A model generated the notes under the pieces. That model made no database searches and was not told the origin of the DNA. It worked only from the letters and a program-made list of their open reading frames with translations. From a bacterium (lineage in GTDB: Bacteria > Oederibacteriota > CAKKQC01), in the NCBI GenBank assembly GCA_919901855.1, contig CAKKQC010000037.1, positions 1 through 64,000 of the forward strand: a stretch of DNA of 64,000 nucleotides. The letters run 5' to 3'. Position 1 is the stretch's first letter. Every line of letters starts with the position of its first letter. This document shows, piece by piece, positions 23,032 to 30,702 of the stretch. The translations under genes and the position numbers were made by a program.

Positions 23032-24080
23032 CCGGGGCCCCGTTCGTGACGGGTCGCGTGTCCACCCCGGCGGGGGAGGTCCCGCGGGCCTCGACCGCGC
23101 TCTCGTGGCGGGACCATTGGGGCACGCTCTTTGTCCGCCTCGCGATGGGGCGGATGGCCTACACGGTGGAGCCCGGTCTGTACGCCGTGGGCTCGCCGTC
23201 CCCGGAGTCGCCGGTCCTCGTGAGCGCCAACTACAAGCTCTCGTTCGACCATCTGCGGAGCAGGCTCGGCGGGCTGGATGCGTGGATCCTGGTTCTCGAC
23301 ACGAAGGGCATCAACGTCTGGTGCGCGGCGGGCAAGGGCACGTTCGGGACGGACGAGATCGTGCGGCGAGTGGCAGCGACCCGGCTGGCCGAGGTCGTGA
23401 CGGGCCGCCGGCTGATCCTGCCGCAGCTGGGGGCGCCCGGCGTGAGCGCGCACGAGGTGACCCGGCAGACCCGGTTCGGCGTCGTGTACGGCCCGGTTCG
23501 GGCCGCGGACATCCCGGAGTTCCTGCGGGCCGGGATGAAGGCGACCCCCGGGATGCGCCGGGTTCGTTTCGGGATCCGGGACCGCGCCGTGCTCATCCCG
23601 GTCGAGCTCGTGATCGGGGCGAAGCTGATCTTCGGCGTCGCGTCCGTCATGGTCCTCCTCGGCGGGCTGGTGCGGTGGGGCTACTCCGTGGACCGCGCCG
23701 CGGCCTCCGCGCCCGGGGTGGCGGCGCTGGCGCTGGCCGCGTTCGCCTTCCCGGTCGTGCTCGTGCCCCTGCTGCTCCCGTGGCTTCCGGGGAGGGCCTT
23801 CGCGGTGAAGGGGGCGTGGGTGGGAGCGGCGATGGCCCTCGGGCTGTATCTGGCCGCCCACGCCGGAGTCGTCAATCCCGGCGGGCGGCTCGAGCTCTGG
23901 GGCTGGATGGCGGGGTGGACGGCGCTGGCGAGCTACGTCGCCATGAACTTCACCGGCGCGTCGACTTACACCTCGCTCTCCGGCGTCTACGCCGAGATGA
24001 AGCGGGCGATCCCCGCCCAGGCCGTGCTGGCGGCGGCGGCGGCCGTCCTGTGGATCTCCGGCCGGCTGGCGGGATCATGA
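23028..24080 (+). CDS. hgcA: HgcA, corrinoid protein of mercury methylation
   Basis: A 350-residue membrane corrinoid protein. The cap-helix motif NVWCAAGK (residues 96-103) matches the HgcA-specific N(V/I)WCA(A/G)GK, with Cys99 as lower ligand to cobalt. The corrinoid domain covers roughly residues 20-190. The C-terminal half has about five transmembrane helices and the family motif NFTGASTYTSLSGV (about 307-320). With HgcB it transfers a methyl group to Hg(II), giving methylmercury. The start is GTG 23028, overlapping the small Cys-rich gene; the frame upstream of it is spurious. hgcB follows after 22 bases. The CFeSP gamma subunit CdhE/AcsC shares the fold but lacks these membrane helices. 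Confidence 0.95.
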   Translation: MTGAPFVTGRVSTPAGEVPRASTALSWRDHWGTLFVRLAMGRMAYTVEPGLYAVGSPSPESPVLVSANYKLSFDHLRSRLGGLDAWILVLDTKGINVWCAAGKGTFGTDEIVRRVAATRLAEVVTGRRLILPQLGAPGVSAHEVTRQTRFGVVYGPVRAADIPEFLRAGMKATPGMRRVRFGIRDRAVLIPVELVIGAKLIFGVASVMVLLGGLVRWGYSVDRAAASAPGVAALALAAFAFPVVLVPLLLPWLPGRAFAVKGAWVGAAMALGLYLAAHAGVVNPGGRLELWGWMAGWTALASYVAMNFTGASTYTSLSGVYAEMKRAIPAQAVLAAAAAVLWISGRLAGS

Positions 24081-24102
24081 TTATCGAGAGGAGGGTTTCC
24101 CC

Positions 24103-24399
24103 ATGCCGCTGAAGTATCTCCCGAACGTGGTCACGCTCGAATTGGACGCGGCCAGGTGCAACGGGTGCGGGATGTGCGCGACCGTCTGTCCCCACGCCGT
24201 GTTCGCGGTCGGGGCGGGCCAGGCCCGGATCGGCGACCGGGACGCGTGCATGGAGTGCGGGGCGTGCGCCCGCAACTGTCCGAATGAGGCGATCTCCGTG
24301 CGCGCGGGCGTCGGGTGCGCGGCGGGCATCATCGCGGGACTCCTGGGCGGGATCGGGCCGGCGTCCGCCTGCGCGCCGTCCGCCGGCGTGAAGTCATGA
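24103..24399 (+). CDS. hgcB: HgcB, 2[4Fe-4S] ferredoxin of mercury methylation
   Basis: A 98-residue ferredoxin with two cluster motifs, [12 protein letters not shown] (Cys19-29) and [12 protein letters not shown] (Cys49-59). Beyond them are Cys72, matching the strictly conserved extra cysteine of HgcB, and a single Cys90 near the C-terminus, where many HgcB proteins have a Cys pair. It is thought to reduce the HgcA corrinoid and to bind Hg(II) through these extra thiols. AGGAGG (24089-24094) precedes the ATG by eight bases. Its stop overlaps acr3 by ATGA, tying mercury methylation translationally to arsenite efflux. Confidence 0.94.
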   Translation: MPLKYLPNVVTLELDAARCNGCGMCATVCPHAVFAVGAGQARIGDRDACMECGACARNCPNEAISVRAGVGCAAGIIAGLLGGIGPASACAPSAGVKS

Positions 24400-25502
24400 G
24401 GGGGCCTCGGCCCCCCGCGCGCGCCGTGGCGACCGGGGGCGTTCTCCGCCGCCTCTCGTTCCTGAACCGGTACCTGACGGTATGGATCTTCGCCGCCATG
24501 GCCGTCGGGGTGGCGTCCGGGTACGCCTTCCCGGGACTGGTGCCGTTCCTGAACGGGCTGAGCGTGGGCACGACCTCGATCCCGATCGCGGTCGGGCTGA
24601 TCCTGATGATGTACCCGCCTCTCGCGAAGGTGCGGTACGAGGAGATGGGGCCCGTCTTCCGGAACACGAAGGTCCTGGGGTTGTCGCTCGTCCAGAACTG
24701 GGTCGTCGGCCCGATCCTGATGTTCGGCCTGGCCGTCCTGTTCCTGCGCGACCGGCCCGAGTACATGGTCGGGCTGATCCTGATCGGGCTGGCGCGGTGC
24801 ATCGCCATGGTCATCGTCTGGAACGACCTGGCCAGGGGAGACACCGAGTACTGCGCCGGGCTGGTCGCGTTCAACTCGATCTTCCAGGTCCTCTTCTACT
24901 CGGTCTACGCCTGGTTCTTCATCACGATCCTGCCGACCTGGTTCGGGCTGGCGGGGGTGGCCGTGCACGTGACGATCGGCGAGATCGCGAAGAGCGTGTT
25001 CGTCTACCTCGGCATCCCGTTCCTGGCCGGGATCATCACCCGGTTCACGCTCATCCGGCTGAGGGGCAAGGCCTGGTACCACGACCGGTTCATACCCCGG
25101 ATCAGTCCGCTCACGCTCGTGGCCCTGCTCTTTACGATCGTGGTCATGTTCTCGCTCAAGGGCGAGTACATCGTCCAGCTCCCGCTCGACGTCGTCCGGA
25201 TCGCGATCCCGCTCCTCATCTATTTCGTGGTCATGTTCTTCATCTCGTTCTTCATGAGCCGGTACGTGGGGGCCGACTACGGCCAGACGACGACGCTGTC
25301 GTTCACGGCGGCGTCGAACAACTTCGAGCTCGCGATCGCGGTGGCGATCGCGACGTTCGGGATCGGGCACGGCGCCGCCTTCGCGGCCGTGATCGGCCCC
25401 CTGGTCGAGGTGCCCGTCCTGATCGGGCTCGTGAGCGTGGCGCTGTGGCTGAAGCCCCGGTTCTTCCCGCGGAAGACTGTGAGGAGGTCAGGAGGAGGAT
25501 GA
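24396..25502 (+). CDS. acr3: Acr3-type arsenite efflux permease
   Basis: A 368-residue protein with about ten transmembrane helices. The Acr3 hallmark [16 protein letters not shown] places the conserved transport cysteine at residue 135. Other family segments are [34 protein letters not shown] and [12 protein letters not shown] with its conserved Glu. It extrudes As(III) (or antimonite) driven by the proton gradient. The start is the ATG overlapping the hgcB stop. Its stop overlaps the next start (TGATG). ArsC at 17111 and ArsR at 19783 complete a basic arsenate-resistance set. Confidence 0.94.
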   Translation: MRGPRPPARAVATGGVLRRLSFLNRYLTVWIFAAMAVGVASGYAFPGLVPFLNGLSVGTTSIPIAVGLILMMYPPLAKVRYEEMGPVFRNTKVLGLSLVQNWVVGPILMFGLAVLFLRDRPEYMVGLILIGLARCIAMVIVWNDLARGDTEYCAGLVAFNSIFQVLFYSVYAWFFITILPTWFGLAGVAVHVTIGEIAKSVFVYLGIPFLAGIITRFTLIRLRGKAWYHDRFIPRISPLTLVALLFTIVVMFSLKGEYIVQLPLDVVRIAIPLLIYFVVMFFISFFMSRYVGADYGQTTTLSFTAASNNFELAIAVAIATFGIGHGAAFAAVIGPLVEVPVLIGLVSVALWLKPRFFPRKTVRRSGGG

Positions 25503-25975
25503 TGCGGAAGCCAGCGATGGCCTGCCTAGCGGGATTGTCGGTCCTGATGGCTTCCTGCCTGTCTTCCGGCTTCAAGCCCGTATCGCCGGATCCGAGAGTG
25601 GAGCTTGACCGGGGCCAACACGATTTCGGGACGATCCCGCCGACGGAGACCGTGCAAACGGTCTTCATGGTTACGAATCGGGGAGGCCGGAATCTGGAGA
25701 TCAGCGGGGTCCAGAGCTCCTGCGGATGCACCGGCGGCGTGATGGATTCACGGACCATCAGGCCGGGCGAAACCGGCCGCCTCACGGTGTACTACAACCC
25801 GCGTGGGTGGAATGGGCCGCAGGCCAAGACCATCACGCTCTTCACCAACGATCCACAGACCCCGCAGACACCTCTTGGCATCAGCGCGAACGTTGCGGCG
25901 GACGTGCCGACCCAACCGCCGGTGGTTTCGCCTGCAAGTCCCGCCGTCCCGGCTCCCGGGTCCGGGCAGAGGTAG
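25502..25975 (+). CDS. DUF1573-domain lipoprotein
   Basis: A 157-residue lipoprotein: the signal peptide ends in LMASC, a lipobox, so it should be anchored in a membrane facing the periplasm. Residues about 38-130 form one DUF1573 Ig-like domain with the canonical HDFGTIPPTETVQTVFMVTN opening and the SSCGCTGG cysteine motif. The tail is Pro/Ala-rich. Two ATGs are adjacent (25499 and 25502); the second has better spacing from AGGAGG (25490-25495). DUF1573 function is unknown; its CGC motif could bind As(III)/Hg(II) or support redox chemistry, which fits the operon but is inference. Confidence 0.8.
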   Translation: MRKPAMACLAGLSVLMASCLSSGFKPVSPDPRVELDRGQHDFGTIPPTETVQTVFMVTNRGGRNLEISGVQSSCGCTGGVMDSRTIRPGETGRLTVYYNPRGWNGPQAKTITLFTNDPQTPQTPLGISANVAADVPTQPPVVSPASPAVPAPGSGQR

Positions 25976-25977
25976 CC

Positions 25978-27060
25978 GTGGGCGCCGCGCCTTCCGCCTC
26001 GGTGTCCTGCGCGATCGGGGATCCGCCCGCGCCCGCTTCCCGGGTCCCGCTGGGACGGTGGCTGGCCGTGATCGGGATCTCCCTGGCGGCCTGGTTCGGG
26101 GCGTTCCAGGTCCTCGCCCCGTTCGCCTCCTGGGTGGTGCGGGGCCTGCCGGGGATCACGGCGGGAAGCCATCCCGCCGCGGCGCTCGAGTTCTTCTTCT
26201 TCGAGGTTCCCAAGGTGCTCCTGCTTCTCGTGCTCATCGTCTTCGTGATGGGCGTGATCCGGTCGTTCTTCTCCCCGGAGACCACGCGGCGGCTGCTGAC
26301 CGGCCGGGGCGAACACGGCGGCACCGTGCTCGCGGCGCTGCTGGGGATCGTGACCCCGTTCTGCTCCTGCTCCGCGGTGCCGATGTTCATCGGATTCATG
26401 TCGGCCGGGGTGCCGCTGGGCGTCACGTTCGCCTTTCTCGTGTCCGCGCCGATGGTCAACGAGGTCGCGCTCGTCCTCCTGTTCGGGCTGTTCGGCTGGA
26501 AGGTCGCGGGAATCTACCTCGTCACGGGGCTGGCGGTGGCCATGGCCACGGGCTGGGTCATCGGCCGGCTCCATCTCGAAGGCTGGGTCCAGCCGTGGGT
26601 GGCCGAGGTGGCCGCCGCCGGCCCGGGAGCGAGCGCCCGGCTGTCGTGGCCGAACCGGTTCGATCTGGGTTTGGAGGCCCTGCGGGACATCGTCGGCCGG
26701 ACCTGGCCGTACGTGGTGGTGGGGGTGGGGGCGGGCGCGGCCATCCACGGTTGGGTTCCCGCGGACTCGCTGGCTCCCCTCATGGGACGCAGCGCGTGGT
26801 GGAGCGTTCCGGTGGCGGTCCTCATCGGCGTGCCCATGTACTCGAACGCCGCCGGCATGATCCCGGTCGTCCAGGCGCTGCTGGCCAAGGGCGCGGCGCT
26901 CGGTACCGCACTGGCTTTCATGATGGCCGTGGTGGGGCTGTCGTTCCCGGAGTGGGTGATCCTGCGGAGGGTGCTGACCATCAAACTCATCGCCGTGTTC
27001 GCGGGCATCGTCGCGGTCGGGATCATGATCGTCGGCTACCTGTTCAACTGGCTGTTCTGA
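25978..27060 (+). CDS. arsP: ArsP-like organoarsenical permease (DUF318)
   Basis: A 360-residue polytopic protein of about eight to ten helices. The DUF318/ArsP signature GIVTPFCSCSAVPMFIGF carries Cys129 and Cys131, and matching second-half segments include IGVPMYSNAAGMIPVVQALL. ArsP proteins export trivalent organoarsenicals such as methylarsenite. The GTG start at 25978 is two bases after the DUF1573 stop; an N-terminal extension of about 28 residues precedes the first helix. Related DUF318 permeases are also found with thioredoxins of the type encoded directly downstream. A role in methylated mercury or arsenic export is conceivable but unproven. Confidence 0.85.
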   Translation: MGAAPSASVSCAIGDPPAPASRVPLGRWLAVIGISLAAWFGAFQVLAPFASWVVRGLPGITAGSHPAAALEFFFFEVPKVLLLLVLIVFVMGVIRSFFSPETTRRLLTGRGEHGGTVLAALLGIVTPFCSCSAVPMFIGFMSAGVPLGVTFAFLVSAPMVNEVALVLLFGLFGWKVAGIYLVTGLAVAMATGWVIGRLHLEGWVQPWVAEVAAAGPGASARLSWPNRFDLGLEALRDIVGRTWPYVVVGVGAGAAIHGWVPADSLAPLMGRSAWWSVPVAVLIGVPMYSNAAGMIPVVQALLAKGAALGTALAFMMAVVGLSFPEWVILRRVLTIKLIAVFAGIVAVGIMIVGYLFNWLF

Positions 27061-27079
27061 GGGATGAGGGAGGAGAAAG

Positions 27080-27313
27080 ATGAAGACGATCCAGGTTCTG
27101 GGAACGGGCTGTCCGAAGTGCAAGAAGCTCGGTGAAGTGGCCGAGGAAGCCGCCAAGGCGGCGGGGATTGAGTACAGCATTGAGAAGGTCACCGACATGC
27201 AGAAGATCATCGCGTTCGGCGTGATGGCGACGCCCGCGCTGGTCGTGGACGGCAAGGTCAAGGTCTCGGGGCGGGTGCCGTCGGCGGACGAGATGAAGGG
27301 GATGCTGGCATGA
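27080..27313 (+). CDS. Small thioredoxin-like redox protein (ArsE-like)
   Basis: A 77-residue glutaredoxin/thioredoxin-like protein with CPKC at residues 11-14 and the cis-proline segment GVMATPALVVDGKV. This is the 'redox-active disulfide protein 2' type that habitually accompanies ArsP permeases and ArsF/ArsG. GGGAGGAGA precedes the ATG. In the arsEFG system, as I recall, ArsE and ArsF act on nitroaromatic arsenicals and ArsG exports the trivalent aromatic product; this gene has the position and type of arsE. It overlaps arsF by ATGA. Confidence 0.85.
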   Translation: MKTIQVLGTGCPKCKKLGEVAEEAAKAAGIEYSIEKVTDMQKIIAFGVMATPALVVDGKVKVSGRVPSADEMKGMLA

Positions 27314-27813
27314 ACGCCGGCACGGGGAGGTCGATAATGCGTGGAGGCACCGGATTGGCGATGGCGGCGGCGGTGTGCCTGCTGGGTTCCGTGGTCTGGG
27401 CGATGGCGTCGAAACAGAAGGCGGGAACGGCCGAACCGGCCGCGCAGGCGAAGCCGGCGGCCGCGGAGAAGGGCTGGAAGCTGGTCGCGTACTACCTGCA
27501 CGGGAACTTCCGGTGCGCGACCTGCCTCTCCATCGAGGCGCAGTCGAAGGAAGCCGTCGAGACGGACTTCGCCGGGGAGATCAAGGACGGGAAGGTCGCG
27601 TTCGCGACGCTGAACTACGAGCAGCCGGACAACGCGCATCTCGGAGAGGACTACCGGCTCACGACCCGGTCGCTGGTCCTGTCGCTCCGCAAGGACGGCA
27701 AAGAGGTCAAGTGGAAGAACCTGCCCGAGGTCTGGACCCGCGTCCACAATCCGCCCGCCTTCCGTGAGTACGTGAACACCGAGGTGAAGGCGATGCTCCG
27801 GGAGATGATCTGA
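27310..27813 (+). CDS. arsF: ArsF-family thioredoxin-like protein
   Basis: A 167-residue protein with an N-terminal signal anchor (GLAMAAAVCLLGSVVWAMA) and a thioredoxin-like domain from residue 55. YYLHGNFRCATCLSIEAQSK is the ArsF-family signature, with Cys69-x-x-Cys72. The C-terminal half (EVWTRVHNPPAFREYVNTEV) also matches that family. It is annotated elsewhere as a nitrophenyl compound nitroreductase subunit and acts with ArsE and ArsG on aromatic arsenicals. It overlaps arsE upstream and the CTG start of arsG downstream. Confidence 0.85.
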   Translation: MNAGTGRSIMRGGTGLAMAAAVCLLGSVVWAMASKQKAGTAEPAAQAKPAAAEKGWKLVAYYLHGNFRCATCLSIEAQSKEAVETDFAGEIKDGKVAFATLNYEQPDNAHLGEDYRLTTRSLVLSLRKDGKEVKWKNLPEVWTRVHNPPAFREYVNTEVKAMLREMI

Positions 27814-28496
27814 CGGACCTCCTTCTCGTCGCGGGCTCCGCCTTCTGGCTGGGGATCCTGGTATCCATCAGTCCGTGCCCGCTGGCCTGTAACATCGCCG
27901 CGGTCTCGCTGATCGGGCACCGGTTCGAGCACCGGGGGTGGGTCGTCTTGTCGGGCGTGCTCTACACCGCGGGCCGGAGCTTCGCCTACGCGGTCCTGGG
28001 GTACCTGGCCGTCTCGGCCTTTTCCGCCCTGCCGTCCGTGTCCCGGTTCCTCCAGCTCTGGATGAACCGGGGACTGGCGGTTCTGATCGTCCTCACCGGG
28101 CTCCTGCTGCTGGACTTCCTCCCGGTCCGGCTGCCCTCGGTATCCGTCTCGGGTGAAGGGGCCCGCCGACTCGAGCGGTGGGGTCTCTTGGGCGTGTTCC
28201 TCATGGGAGCCCTGTTCGCGCTGGCGCTCTGCCCGGTATCGGCGGGGCTGTTCTTCGGCGCGCTGGTGCCCCTCGCCGTCAAAGCGCAGTCGCCCCTGTG
28301 GCTTTCCGTGGTCTTCGGCGTGGGGACGGGGCTTCCCGTGGTCGTGTTCGCGGTGGTTCTCGCCTTCGCTGCGGGCCGGCTGAACGAGGTCTACCTCAAG
28401 GTGCAGCGGGCGGAACTGGTCGCGCGGAAAGCCACCGGCGCGGCGCTCGTCTTCATCGGGGTCTACATCATGCTCAGGTACACCGTCGGCATCTAG
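27810..28496 (+). CDS. arsG: ArsG-family aromatic arsenical efflux permease, CTG start
   Basis: A 228-residue membrane protein with six hydrophobic helices in a DsbD/CcdA-like (LysE superfamily) layout. The N-terminal LGILVSISPCPLACNIAAVS and internal LFALALCPVSAGLFFGALVP are the two pseudo-symmetric CP motifs. ArsG exports trivalent aminoaromatic arsenicals. The first ATG/GTG in frame is GTG 27948, which would delete the first CP helix. The frame is open from CTG 27810, which overlaps the arsF stop as CTGA and has GGGAG (27800-27804) five bases upstream. A CTG start is therefore proposed. It is the last gene of the operon. Confidence 0.85.
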   Translation: MTDLLLVAGSAFWLGILVSISPCPLACNIAAVSLIGHRFEHRGWVVLSGVLYTAGRSFAYAVLGYLAVSAFSALPSVSRFLQLWMNRGLAVLIVLTGLLLLDFLPVRLPSVSVSGEGARRLERWGLLGVFLMGALFALALCPVSAGLFFGALVPLAVKAQSPLWLSVVFGVGTGLPVVVFAVVLAFAAGRLNEVYLKVQRAELVARKATGAALVFIGVYIMLRYTVGI

Positions 28497-28722
28497 CGCG
28501 GGTTGCGCCGGGGGGCGCGCCGTTCTAGAATGATCCGTCGTTCGCCAAGTGGAAGTACCAACGCCTTCATGTAGTTTCCGCAGGGCAACCGGGATCGTCG
28601 AGGAAATGCCTCGGTTGCGCATGGATACGCTGTCCTCAAAACCCCTATCCCTGACAGGTATTTTCCGTCCGGACGGCCCCCCCGGGGCCGTCCCCGGGCG
28701 CTGAGCCCGGCCACCGCACCCC
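28497..28722 (+). other. 226-bp gap before the Ehr operon: possible structured leader
   Basis: No ORF is visible. TAGAAT at 28524-28529 is a possible -10. Further on are AACC/GGTT and GAGG-AAATG-CCTC pairings (about 28585-28615). A perfect 10-bp hairpin GGACGGCCCC-CCC-GGGGCCGTCC lies at 28671-28693, directly followed by CCGGGC-GCTGA-GCCCGG at 28694-28710. No T-run follows either hairpin. I do not recognise a known riboswitch class. Confidence 0.4.
28671..28693 (+). repeat. Perfect 10-bp stem hairpin in Ehr-operon leader
   Basis: Arms 28671-28680 and 28684-28693 are exact complements with a CCC loop, 30 bases before the GTG of the first operon gene. It could fold in the mRNA leader or act at DNA level. 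Confidence 0.5.
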
Positions 28723-30702
28723 GTGCCCCTCCTCCTGATCGCCCTCGCTATTCTCGTGTCCACCGGGCTCGCCGCGCTGGCGGCCGGCGGCAGGCGCGCG
28801 TGGGCGGTCAGGCTGGGAGCCGGGGGAGCCGTCGCGGCCTGCCTCGTCGGGCTCGTGCCCGCCATCCGGGCCGTCGCGGGAGCGCCCGATGAGGCCCTGG
28901 ATGTCGCCTGGTCCCTGCCGGGCGGCGCCTGCTCGCTGGGGCTGGACCCGCTCTCGGGATTCTTCCTCGCCGCGATCCTGGCGCTGGGCGCGCTCGCCGC
29001 CGTCTACGGCGCCGAATATCTCGCCCCCACGCCCGAGCGCCCGCGGGTCGGCGCGGCCTGGTGGTGGTACAACCTCCTGATCGCGTCGATGGCGGTCGTC
29101 GTGTGCGCCCGGAACGCCGTGCTGTTCCTCATCGCGTGGGAGATCATGACCCTCGCCTCGTTCTTCCTCGTGGTCTGGGAGGACCACCGCGAGGATGCCC
29201 GGCGGGCCGGCTGGACGTACCTCGTCGCGGCGCACATCGGCACCGCGTGCCTCATCGGGTTCTTCGTGGGGCTCGGAGACACCGGGGGGCCGCTGGGGCT
29301 GGGGGCGGGCCACGCGCCCTCGCTTGGCGCCGGCTGGCTCTTCCTGCTCGCCCTCCTCGGATTCGGGGTCAAGGCGGGATTCATTCCCCTGCACGTCTGG
29401 CTGCCCGAGGCGCACCCGGCCGCGCCGTCCCACGTTTCGGCGGTGATGTCGGGCGTCATGATCAAGATCGGCATCTACGGGCTCCTGCGGGCGCTGACGC
29501 TCTTGGGGCCGGCGCCCGCCTCCTGGGGCTGGGTCCTGCTCGCGGTCGGGATCGTGTCCGGCATCCTCGGCGTGCTGAACGCGCTGGCCCAGCACGATCT
29601 CAAGCGGCTCCTGGCGTACCACAGCGTCGAGAACATCGGCATCATAGCGATGGGAATCGGGCTCGGCGTGATCGCGCAGGCGGCGGGCTGCCCGGCGGCG
29701 GCCGTGCTCGGGTACGCCGGGGGCCTGCTGCACGTCGCCAACCACGCGACGTTCAAGGGCCTCCTGTTCCTGGACACGGGGTCGGTCGTGCATGCGACCG
29801 GAACGCGGCACCTCGAGGACCTGGGCGGGTTGGCGAAGCGCATGCCGCGGACCGCCTTCACGTTCCTGGTCGGCGCGGTCGCGATCTCGGGGCTCCCGCC
29901 CCTGAACGGGTTCGTGAGCGAGTTCCTGATCCTGCTCGCCGCGTTCAGCCTCCTCACGGGAGGGGCCGGCTGGACGGTCGTGGCGGCGGTGGCCGCGATC
30001 GCCTCACTCGCCATGATCGGGACGCTGGCGACCGCGTGCTTCACGAAGGCCTTCGGGGTCGTGTTCCTGGGCGAGCCGCGATCGGATCACGCGCGGCGGG
30101 GCCACGACCCGGCGCCCGCGATGCAGCTCCCGTCGATGGTCCTGGCCGCTCTGTGCGTGGCCGGCGGGCTGGGCGCTCCCTGGGTCGTCGGCTGGCTGGC
30201 CGCGCCCGTCGGCGTCCTCGCTGCGGGCGCCGGGCTGCCGGTCGGGGCCGTGCTCGCGGATACGGCCGGCCTCCTCGCCGTCGTGGCCGGGGCTGGGGCG
30301 GCGTTCCTGGCGCTGGCCGGGGCCGCGGCCTATGCGCGGCGGCGCCTCCTCACGGGCCGGTCCGTGACCGGGGACGCCACGTGGGGCTGTGGCTACGCCG
30401 CGCCGACGGCGCGGATGCAGTACACGGCCTCGTCGTTCGCCGCGCCGCTGGTCAAGTACTTCAACTCCGTGCTCGGCACCCGGAAGGCCCACGGGGCGGT
30501 CACCGGGTACTTCCCGCGGCACGGGAGCTTCAGCACGGGCGCGCCGGACCTGTTCGCGACGCGCCTCCTCGCCCCGACCTTCCGGGGGGTGTCGGGCCTG
30601 CTGGGCCGGTTGCGCGGGATGCAGGCGGGCCGGGTCCAGCTCTACGTGGCGTACGTCGCCGCGATGCTGGTCGCGCTCCTGCTGTGGGAGGGCCGCCGAT
30701 GA
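28723..30702 (+). CDS. HyfB/HycC-like antiporter subunit of Ehr-type complex
   Basis: A 659-residue protein with about 16 helices, the length and layout of HyfB/HycC and NuoL-type subunits. Proton-channel signatures are present: WEIMTLASFFLVVWE, KAGFIPLHVWLPEAHPAAP (about residue 215) and QHDLKRLLAYHSVENIG (about 290). The C-terminal part (TWGCGYAAPTARMQYTASSF) matches HyfB-type extensions. It probably pumps H+ or Na+ in the inner membrane, driven by the electron-transfer module encoded downstream. The start is GTG 28723. It heads six genes, each overlapping the next by 4-8 bases. Confidence 0.88.
   Translation: MPLLLIALAILVSTGLAALAAGGRRAWAVRLGAGGAVAACLVGLVPAIRAVAGAPDEALDVAWSLPGGACSLGLDPLSGFFLAAILALGALAAVYGAEYLAPTPERPRVGAAWWWYNLLIASMAVVVCARNAVLFLIAWEIMTLASFFLVVWEDHREDARRAGWTYLVAAHIGTACLIGFFVGLGDTGGPLGLGAGHAPSLGAGWLFLLALLGFGVKAGFIPLHVWLPEAHPAAPSHVSAVMSGVMIKIGIYGLLRALTLLGPAPASWGWVLLAVGIVSGILGVLNALAQHDLKRLLAYHSVENIGIIAMGIGLGVIAQAAGCPAAAVLGYAGGLLHVANHATFKGLLFLDTGSVVHATGTRHLEDLGGLAKRMPRTAFTFLVGAVAISGLPPLNGFVSEFLILLAAFSLLTGGAGWTVVAAVAAIASLAMIGTLATACFTKAFGVVFLGEPRSDHARRGHDPAPAMQLPSMVLAALCVAGGLGAPWVVGWLAAPVGVLAAGAGLPVGAVLADTAGLLAVVAGAGAAFLALAGAAAYARRRLLTGRSVTGDATWGCGYAAPTARMQYTASSFAAPLVKYFNSVLGTRKAHGAVTGYFPRHGSFSTGAPDLFATRLLAPTFRGVSGLLGRLRGMQAGRVQLYVAYVAAMLVALLLWEGRR

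Noticed and set aside
23028-24080. CFeSP large subunit (CdhE/AcsC) instead of HgcA
   Set aside because: The NVWCAAGK motif also resembles that family, but the membrane helices, NFTGASTYTSLSGV motif and adjacent HgcB ferredoxin identify HgcA.
27948-28496. arsG starting at GTG 27948
   Set aside because: This would delete the first transmembrane helix and the SPCPLAC motif that defines the family; the frame is open and well placed to CTG 27810.
28497-28722. Cobalamin riboswitch feeding corrinoid use by HgcA
   Set aside because: No B12-box-like conserved core is recognisable in the gap, and it lies downstream of hgcA rather than upstream.
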